Shown: piece after piece, positions 56,471 to 64,000 of the stretch | Layout of the letters: each line of letters starts with the position of its first letter | How positions within the stretch are numbered: position 1 is the first letter of the stretch | Source of the DNA: Phoenix dactylifera | Lineage: Eukaryota > Streptophyta > Magnoliopsida > Arecales > Arecaceae | Length of the DNA: 64,000 bases | Assembly (NCBI RefSeq): GCF_009389715.1 | Contig: NC_052399.1 | Coordinates: 2,868,938 to 2,932,937 of the forward strand | Reading direction: 5' to 3' | Program-made: the position numbers and the translations under genes | Notes under the pieces: generated by a model | Told to the model about the DNA's origin: nothing | The model's database searches: none | Seen by the model: the letters and a program-made list of their open reading frames with translations, nothing else

Positions 56471-57974
56471 AATAGATTAATAAAAAAATTATGATTCTTT
56501 AGTTTCTCAGCAGATCAATTTCCTATAGCTTGTCAAGACTCAAGACTGTTTCCCTTCAACTGAAGTCCAAGAGCATCTACTGGAGGTTCGTGAACATATT
56601 AATAAGGAAGAGTTAGCCCTCGCAACTTTCATCACAACTGCACGGCCCGGCATGGAAAGAGTTCAATCAAATGAACCACTTTTCTCCCCGGGAATTGGAC
56701 TTATCGCAAGAACATTTCAGATTTTGCATCTTCTCTCTCACCTTGGGAGAAATACGATCGCTGGGCTCGGGTAAAAAAAGAAATTACTGCTCGGCAGTTC
56801 CAGCTCGGACGTTTTCTCGGATCAGCAGGAGGAACCGCTATAATTTTAATCCAGTCCATTCGGTTAGTTATCATCTCCGTTAAGCGTTTTTAGTCTGAAT
56901 CGAACCGACTCCTTGATTTCCTGCAGTCTCAAATATTGTTATTTATCCGTGGGAGCGAGACATTGTTGGGCAGCCAGATGCGCTTCAATCTTGGGCAGCC
57001 CGTTTAGTTAGCTGCACGTGGGCCGGATTGGAGCTGACTTCGTTTAAAAGGGCATCGATCCTTGGGCCTAGTCTTGTTTAATTTGGGCCAAGCCTCAGGC
57101 CGATCAAACTCCCGAAGCGGGTTCCCTTTCCCCGAACTAAGTTCCGATGCGCAAGCACGACCAGCCAAACTGGCCCTAACATTGATAAATTTTGGTACAA
57201 AACGAACGAGATGACAAGAGACGTTATTAGAATGGCAAAGTTTAGTCACGCAGATCGTGATCCAGGCGATGAATTTTTGGCGGAATTAGAAGTACTTGAG
57301 ACAGCTTCTGAATACGCCTAATCCACTTGGTCATACATCCATTACAATTGTCCAATTTAATTGCAATAAAGCCTCATCTAGGAGACACAATTGCGAGCAA
57401 GTGAGTGGCCTTTTAAGCAAGGAGGATGTTATCCGATTGGTTCTTTAATTTGGTTGCTCTAGGGTATCACCCTTGTTAAGGTCCTGCTTTAGGTGGTTTG
57501 CATGTACTTTTGCCATGACCTTGGAGGTCAGGTCACAAAGGAGATGCAAATGGGGCCAACCCAAACAATCCCCATTTATAATCAGTATTTAAATTATAGA
57601 CTCCTGGCGCATTTATTTCTTCCAGATCAATTCAACTAATCCAATAGGTTTTCACTTGTCAATTACTTATCTTAATAAATAAAAGTAAAATATGGTAAAT
57701 ATGATATGGTGATACATCATATCTGAGGACCAAATCCATATTCAAAACCATTAATAAATGGCTTGATCTTAGTCAACACGCAGCCAACTCAACTATGAAA
57801 AACCCTTATTGGACTCTTTCTATTTTAAATTGGTTCATGTGTGCAGGGAGATCCTAGTAAAAAGCTGCACCCTAAGTTGCAGGAACATGGCAACTACATC
57901 CTTATGTACGTATGTATGTACGAAGATATGTATGTATGTATGTGTGTATGCATATATGTATATATATACACACA
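56471..57974. other. Spacer between the two LINE fragments
   Basis: No gene is supported. The sequence is mixed AT- and GC-rich with no long in-frame exon. A TATG/TGTA tetranucleotide repeat lies at about 57904-57975 and appears to truncate the 3' end of the LINE fragment on the right. Confidence 0.5.
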
Positions 57975-57975
57975 A
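57904..57975 (+). repeat. TATG/GTAT microsatellite
   Basis: Repeated GTAT/ATGT tetramers with a few interruptions grade into TATATATACACACA. The tract abuts the 3' end of the minus-strand LINE remnant. Confidence 0.9.
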
Positions 57976-59370
57976 GGCTCTAGCCATCATAGACAGGGCT
58001 CTAGCCTACCAACCCTCTAGGCAACTCTAAACTCGCTGCTCTAGCCCACTGCAATCAACTCGTCTTAGCCTCCTCCAAGATATAGGGACACCAAGGTACT
58101 GCCAAATCCCGTCGTGCTCCCTGATTCCTAGACAATCTCTTACCGTTGACTTTAGTTGTAGCTTGATCTTCTGGCTGGAACAAATGACTGACTTAGACAA
58201 GTTCACCTTCTGACCAAAGGCCGAACAATATTCTCGAAGATCCCCCTAAGAATCACCACATTCTGTTTGTAGCAAGAGCGAGCAGCAAGTAACCACCAGC
58301 AAAAATAAGATGGGAAATCAGCTAGGACCCCACTGTTGGTACATAGGCCACCAATCTCTAGCTGAAAGTAGTAGCTCAGAAGGCATGAGATAGTACATCG
58401 GCGGAGATGAACAAAAGGTACAGGGATGGAAAACATCCTTGGTGCAAGCCAACCACTAACCTAAAGATGTTAGCCGATGAGCCATTGACTAGGATAGCAA
58501 AAGAAGAGGCCCACACACAACTCAAAATCCAGCTGATCCACATACCCCAGAACCCGTCAGTCTCAAAAGTTTGGACCAAAAAATTCTATCTCATGCGATC
58601 ATAGGCTCTCTCCATATCTAGTTTTACTGCCATAAGGCTGCGAAGATATGAGACCCTCTAAAGATCGTGCATAAACTCCTAGGTGATAAGCACATTGTTA
58701 GTGATGCTGTGCCCCCCCGCCCCACGAAAGCTCTCTACTCCGGACAAATGATGCGAAGGGAGAACTAGTGAAGAGACTAATGGGCCTATAGTAACTAATT
58801 AATTTTACTAGCATCCAACCTCTTTGGAATAAGAGTAAGGGGGGTCCTCTCAAACACTTCGGGTGTCTCTGTTGTGATAAAAAATTGATGGATGGCGACA
58901 ACCACCTTTAGGCAGATAATCGTCCAATATCTCCAAAAAAATAGGAGAGAAAAATCATTCAGACTTGGGGCTTTGTCCTCTGCCATGGAACAGAAGGTCC
59001 TCCTGATCTCACACTCCGATATTAGACCTGTAATAAAGCTATGCTCATCATCGTTTACTCGATCAGCAACCGGTGAAATGAAGTCCAACCCGTCTCCTAC
59101 CAGGTTGTAGGACCATCTCGTCCTCAAAAACTGAAAAATCTCCTGTTTGATGGACTCAACGTTATCAGTCATTTGACCACTATTGTCTCTCAGTCTCATA
59201 ATGATCGTCGGCTGGTGAAAGAATCAGTTGTTTCTATCCCTCTTCTGTAAAGAATGGTGCTCTGCTAGGTGCATCCTAAGCTTTGCAAGCTCACTAGGGG
59301 TTAAGCCCTGCTCGTTAGCTGTTTCGTGCACTTACCATTAGGCACATTTTACTCTTGCTGATTTGATTAA
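57975..59370 (-). mobile_element. Degenerate L1-type LINE reverse transcriptase fragment
   Basis: Read on the minus strand, pieces in two or three frames match the plant LINE ORF2 layout in order: SECEIRRTFCSMAEDKAPS followed by LLFFWRYW, then LTLIPKR (58795-59199), LHQGCFPSLYLL (58376-58579), then SHLIFAGG (about 58292-58318) and YLGVPISWRRLRR near 58090. The catalytic (Y/F)ADD box reads FAGG, the two Asp codons being Gly codons at 58292-58297. With many frameshifts, the copy is inactive. It is oriented opposite to the ORF1/ORF2 fragment at 55740. Confidence 0.85.
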
Positions 59371-59399
59371 TTTGCTTACATTGTCGTTCTCCATTCAGA

Positions 59400-60676
59400 G
59401 GCTTCTTTGGTCAGAGTTAGAGACCTTCCTTCTCGACCCAGAGATCTAGTTCAAACTCATGTGTTGGTTTGCTTCCAATGTGATGGACTTGTACAGTGTT
59501 TATCCCCCCAGCGCACACAAGAATACGAAGGAAGAGGAGGAGCTTCACGTGCAGTACTCTTATCGTTAGGTACGTAGAAGTAACAAACCCCAAATAGAAC
59601 AAAAGCGTGAGAAACGCCCGCGGCCACAGATGACAACGAAACTGTCAGCAAATGACCGAAATACCCTCCGGGAAACTACCCCTGTATGAAATTCCCAAAC
59701 TACCCCTACAAGCGTCGCGCTCGAGAGGTACATTCCGGACCCCGCAACGTCACGACACCGTACCAGTCAACAGTGCGGCGGAGGAGGTCAGCTGCAGCAA
59801 TGTGATTGGACGTCTCCGATTTCCTGTTTGTGGGGCCCAAAGCCAGATTTCTATGCGGGACGTCGGACAAAATAGGAAGCGACGACCCCCCGCCGGGATC
59901 CTGCCAAGCGGACGATCGGATGCCTCCGGCGAAAATAACCGACGGCCAGAGCCAGCGTCAGCACCAAAATCTCTATGCGGCCTTCCCTCCCGAGACCACC
60001 GTCCTATCACTATTGGACAGCCCACACAACGCACCCCTATGAGCCATGGCCACCGTCAGGTGGAACCCAAAAATTCCCATCCAACGGTCTAAATTTCATC
60101 GTCACATAATAACATGTTGCACTCCTTAATTCTTTAGCACCGAGGGAAGAAGTGGGGCCAGCGAATGATACACCCCGCTCGATCCCGGAGCTCGCCGCTT
60201 TCAGGATTTTGCCTGCCACCCCGACCGGCCCCACCAAATCGACGACAGAGATCGCGAGGGCGACGCCTCCGGTCCACGGTTGTATGGAATGGACCCACAT
60301 CACATATATAACTACTCACAAACGTAAACAAAATTATATTAGCAGCCACCAACATTTAATTGTTCTAACAGAATTTAACAAAGCAGACCATTCCAGAGAA
60401 TTATTAATGACAGCAATAAAGAAAATGTCAAGTGATAAAATTTGAAGAACATGGCCCCACCACGCTTATGCTGCGCGACCAAATTACATGCACACGGCCG
60501 GGCCCACCAGAAGACCAGATGGAAAGCACAAAATGCGAGCACAGTCCATTCGCTGTCATATAATTAAATGAACACTACATTTAACAGATCACTCCTCCCC
60601 TTTTATTTTTAACTCCAATAGAGATCCATTATTGACTGTTTTTTAGAAAAAGGAAGGTATCAGCTAGGATCTGAGT
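59400..60676. other. GC-rich spacer upstream of nothing recognised
   Basis: Between the LINE fragment and the PLATZ gene, 59640-60300 is GC-rich with promoter-like words on the minus strand (long runs of GGGTAGTTTGGG-type sequence) but no exon pattern. It may be the orphan promoter of a gene cut off by the LINE insertion on the left. That is inference. The open frames here overlap in four frames and match nothing I recognise. Confidence 0.35.
60601..60611 (-). terminator. Poly(A) signal AATAAA for the PLATZ gene
   Basis: On the minus strand AAAATAAAA lies about 65 bases after the stop codon, a plausible near-upstream element. Confidence 0.5.
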
Positions 60677-61801
60677 TCAGTGCATGGGAGCCCTGCGGGG
60701 GATTCCTTTCCTCCGGTGAATGGTGGCCTTGGGAGCTAATGCATCCATGCAACGGCCATGGCTCTCCTCGCTGGAATCAGAGGACATGTCATAGGACTCG
60801 ACGCCTGCCGTCAGATGCTCGAAGAGTGACACAATTTGGTTGCCTCCGGTGGTGCTTCTGCCATCAGCTCCAGGCGATGAATTGGCATCATCCACCACTT
60901 CAGATATCTAAAAATAGAAAAATTTTATTATAAATATTTTATTTATATTTTATATATATATTTTTGGTACATCGGCTGCTCACACTACTCTCGCATGACC
61001 ATAGCCAGCTGCATCACTATCAAGAAAACTGCATAAATTAGAAGAAACAGAAGATTGCTAGGTCCACAGAAAATCTTGAAAATGATGAGCAACAAATGAG
61101 GCGACCTAATCCGTAGCTTGGTTATGTATGCTTTACATTGACTGTGATAACATTAAGCATGGCACAAAGATGAAATGACCAAAATGCCTAAGAACCGAGC
61201 CGGTTATTACTGTGGAGCGATGAGGTGGGAATGTACCTTGCAGGCGAGGGAGCAGTAGCGGTTGGGCGCGGTGAGGGTCCAGCCGCATCTCCGGCAGGTG
61301 GCGCCGCCGGGGTGCATCCTGGTTGGCTTGCAGTTCTTCCTGGGGTTCAGCAGCAGCACCTTGGCGCTATTCACAGTATACGGCTAGAACGTGACAAGGA
61401 AAAATATATATACGTATTATATAATATCATTGAAACAATCATTACTTTCCTTTTTTTTATCATTTTTTATTTAAGACATCGCATCAGTCGTGCTTTTTAA
61501 GGAATGACAGGACATGACTACGAGAACTCGTGAATTCTTAATCTTTTTGGAGAAATCAGGGACAAGAACTAATAAAAAATTCAACAACTTCTTCGATTTA
61601 ATAACAGGAGATATCGCTGCAAGCTAAATTAGCGACTTTTTCCTTTGGTTGAGTTGGAGAAATCAAGAAAGGAAATGAGCAATTCACAGCTCAAAAGCTC
61701 AGCAGCTTAAAGAAACTCAAGAAACCGAAGGAATTGATTCGAAGAACGGATCAAAATTTCCAAATTTGTTTTTCTTTTTCACAGCGGATCCAAATGACGG
61801 G

Positions 61802-61845
<44 letters not shown>

Positions 61846-62215
61846 TTAGTAAGCTACTTTTGTAACGGATTGGATGTAATGAAACTACCTGGACTTTGGA
61901 GCAGTCCATGAGCTTCTGCATGTCAGCGATGCGGATCACGTCCTGGTAGACGTAGCGGCGGATCTGGAGCAGGCGGTGGCCGCGGTGGGCGGTGGAGCGG
62001 ACGAGGCAGTGAGGGCACATGCACTGGTTGCAGTCGATGCAGTAAGTATTCTCCTCGCTCTTCCTCAGCTCCTTGTGAGCGTCGCACAGCCCGAAGAACT
62101 TCGTGCTCAGCAGCGGCTCCATCCATGAAGGCTTCCTCCACTCCCTGCTTCTCTTCTCCTTTTTCACCAGATTGTTCTTGTTGTGGAACGCACACCCCAC
62201 CTTCAGATCCATCAT
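60677..62215 (-). CDS. PLATZ zinc-binding transcription factor
   Basis: Three exons join in phase on the minus strand: 61889-62215, 61237-61383, 60677-60907 (about 234 aa, normal for the family). PLATZ proteins are plant-specific zinc-dependent DNA-binding factors that bind A/T-rich sites and usually repress transcription. The signature WMEPLLSTKFFGLCDAH is followed by ENTYCIDCNQCMCPHC, HRGHRLLQIRRYVYQDVIR and, across the splice, DCSKVQ then PYTVNSAKVLLLNPRK. The second zinc cluster is CRRCGWTL with RYCSLACK. The C-terminus is variable, with a Ser/Glu-rich SSDSSEESHG and the family-like RRKGIPRRAP. The start chosen is the first of two adjacent ATGs (MMDLKVG). Intron 1 contains a long GA repeat. 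Confidence 0.93.
61803..61841 (+). repeat. (GA)n microsatellite in PLATZ intron 1
   Basis: A perfect run of alternating G and A of roughly 19 units lies 47 bases from the donor side of exon 1 on the minus strand. On the transcript it reads CTCTCT. Confidence 0.95.
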
Positions 62216-63400
62216 CGTCACCAAAAATTAGATCACAAACTAATAGTTTCAAATAGAAGAATAATTTCGATCGATGATTCATAGGTTGGATGAAGAGAAA
62301 TTTTATAGCAAGGATTTGAGATTAGAGTAATTAATTTATCATTTCAGATCTCTCTCGCCGGAGGATCTAGAATTAAAACTGAAAATAGGAAACAGAATAA
62401 GAAATAGCAATTCTGGAATCGATTAGATGAATAAGCTAGATGGAGGTTTGTTCGAAACTGATAAAAAAAATTATAACGAGCAATGGAGATTAGGAAACTC
62501 ACCACTTCGTCTCTATACAAGATTGAAACTAGAAAAAGGAAACAAACGATAAGCAAGTGAAGCACAGATGAAGCAGCAACTTGTTCAGACGAAAATTTTG
62601 TTCAAAATTGGTAGAAAAAAAAAAATTACAATAAGCAGTGGAGATCAGGGGAAAAAAATTGTCGTTTCTTCACGTTCAAGAAATGATCGAGATGAAAATC
62701 AAAGAAAAAACAAATACAGACAACGAAAAAGCTAGATGGAAAATTAGATCAAAATTTGTGCATAAAATCATAACGAATCCACTGAGAGATGGTCAAGACC
62801 TTACGCAGCGATCATAAGTATGACGCAAATTAGAAAGAAAATTAAAGTATAAATAAACAAAAGCATAATTACCATTTTTTTTCTCTCCGCCGTATCGTTT
62901 GACGGCGCGGGGAGAAGACGAGATGCTAAATAAAAAAGAGGAGGGATGGCCTCGTCATTTACAGGCGCGGCGAGGGGAGGATATTAATAGAAGGGAGCGG
63001 GAATGTCGACTTATCCGGGCCGTCCATCTCGGGCCAGGAGCTGCTCCAATCTGTGAAGAATCTCGACGGCTGGTCTGGAAAAGGCCAAGACCCGAGCCGT
63101 CGGATGGTGGGCCACGGTTCCCACGTGAGGCGTGTCGGAAACCGCCGAAGGGACGGCCCTTTAAGTGTCCCACGCACGACGCACGTGTCTCTGCTGCAAC
63201 TTTGGATTGTCGTTTCCCGCCATTCGGAGCGTCTTTTGCGCGGTCCAAAGACGTTACTGAGTGTGCTGGAGGAGCCGCGGCAGGGGCGCCAGCTCACACC
63301 CCACGTCACTCTCCTTTTCCTGTGTAACTGCTGGTGAGTAGTAGCAGCTTGAGTCTTGGCAGTTTCTATTTACTATCTACAAAGCAAAGCAAGCGTCCGT
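62216..63400. promoter_or_regulatory. Upstream region of the PLATZ gene
   Basis: AT-rich sequence to about 62880 probably includes the 5' UTR and possibly a leader intron (unresolved). From 62885 to 63330 the sequence turns GC-rich with ACGTG words (GCACGTGTC at 63181, CCACGTGAG at 63121), which resemble G-box/ABRE cores. Open frames here overlap on both strands and match nothing recognised. The G-box reading is inference. Confidence 0.4.
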
Positions 63401-64000
63401 TAATGCTTCGGATATCTCGTTTACCCATTTAACCAATTTGGTGTTTTTTTTTTTGAAATTCAAAAAACATTTTTTACAAAAATATCTTAATGATTATCAT
63501 ATTTGTTTCTACATGCATGACTCGAGTGCATCTTAAGTACTAACAAAAATATACTTAGTTTGATGGCCAATATGAAAATACAAAGGCTATGCCTATAAAT
63601 ATTACCTATCACGAGTCTCTAAAAGTATTAGCTATATATTGTCATTTATGGAAATATTCTAGCAATTGTTGTATCTACTATACATATGGCTTAAACTACA
63701 TTTCATTTGTCATATCTAATAGCATACATATATTTAATTTCACAAGGTAAAAAGGGTTCAAAAAAGGAGTCAAGTGAGGCTACATAAATTTCTTTTATAT
63801 AAAAATATGGAGAAAAAATAGCGAGGCCCAAATGTTATCTATCGTAAGTTTATAGAAATATATTGATGATTGTCATATTTGCCTTATATACAACTTAAAA
63901 ATATCTCATTTGTCGTGTTTGCTAACATTAATGCAATTTGTCGTGCGCAATTAGTTTCTCAGGGGTTTCAAGGTTTATCTGGAAAGAAACTTCAAGATTG
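63401..64000. other. AT-rich end of the window
   Basis: Strongly AT-rich with repeated words such as ATTGTCATTT / ATTATCATATTTG / ATTGTCATATTTG at about 63495, 63640 and 63875, and repeated GAGGC(C/T). This hints at a diverged internal duplication. No gene or element end is visible. Confidence 0.4.

Noticed and set aside
55740..59370. A single LINE with a twin-primed (inverted) 5' end
   Set aside because: The 5' fragment lies beyond the 3' end of the minus-strand fragment and not at its 5' side, and 1.5 kb of unrelated sequence separates them. Two independent insertions are simpler.
62955..63337. Overlapping open frames on both strands near the window end
   Set aside because: GC-rich promoter-like sequence upstream of the PLATZ gene; frames overlap in four phases and show no domain.

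Overview
The window reads as nuclear DNA of a flowering plant. Genes have many short exons and introns up to 4.7 kb, with GT-AG borders, and gaps are filled with plant-type transposon debris (Tourist-like MITEs, SINEs, L1-type LINE pieces). One gene (36029-38988) is extremely GC-rich in its exons while its neighbours are not, which is typical of monocots. Long introns and the repeat types suggest a non-grass monocot such as a palm; that assignment is inference.

Five protein-coding genes could be assembled exon by exon with consistent reading phase. From left to right: (1) 3017-16168, plus strand, an SPT20-domain protein of the PHYTOCHROME-DEPENDENT LATE-FLOWERING (PHL) type, 12 exons, about 1252 aa; (2) 21056-30077, plus, a nuclear poly(A) polymerase (PAPS), 12 coding exons, about 767 aa; (3) 36029-38988, plus, a PHD-finger protein of the MALE MEIOCYTE DEATH 1 family, 3 exons, about 651 aa; (4) 40708-55471, plus, the HOPS subunit VPS39/VAM6, 12 exons, about 997 aa; (5) 60677-62215, minus, a PLATZ zinc-binding transcription factor, 3 exons, about 234 aa. 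A sixth, unrecognised minus-strand gene (31974-35460) is proposed from a first exon that starts divergently from the MMD1-like gene and from two terminal exons whose phases join. Its middle exons are unresolved.

The genes are ordinary unlinked housekeeping or developmental functions: transcription co-activation and flowering, mRNA 3' processing, meiosis, vacuolar fusion and transcription. There is no operon-like logic. The remaining sequence is intergenic or intronic and carries mobile elements. These include two MITEs with terminal inverted repeats and target-site duplications, three SINE or tRNA-like insertions (two with clear target-site duplications), LINE fragments on both strands, and several local tandem duplications. 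One duplication ends exactly at a VPS39 splice acceptor, and another is an in-frame triplicate repeat inside the PHL coding sequence. I found no evidence for a wholly new biological system. The most useful leads are the unrecognised minus-strand gene, the acceptor-duplicating repeat in VPS39 and the SINE with an 18-bp target-site duplication.
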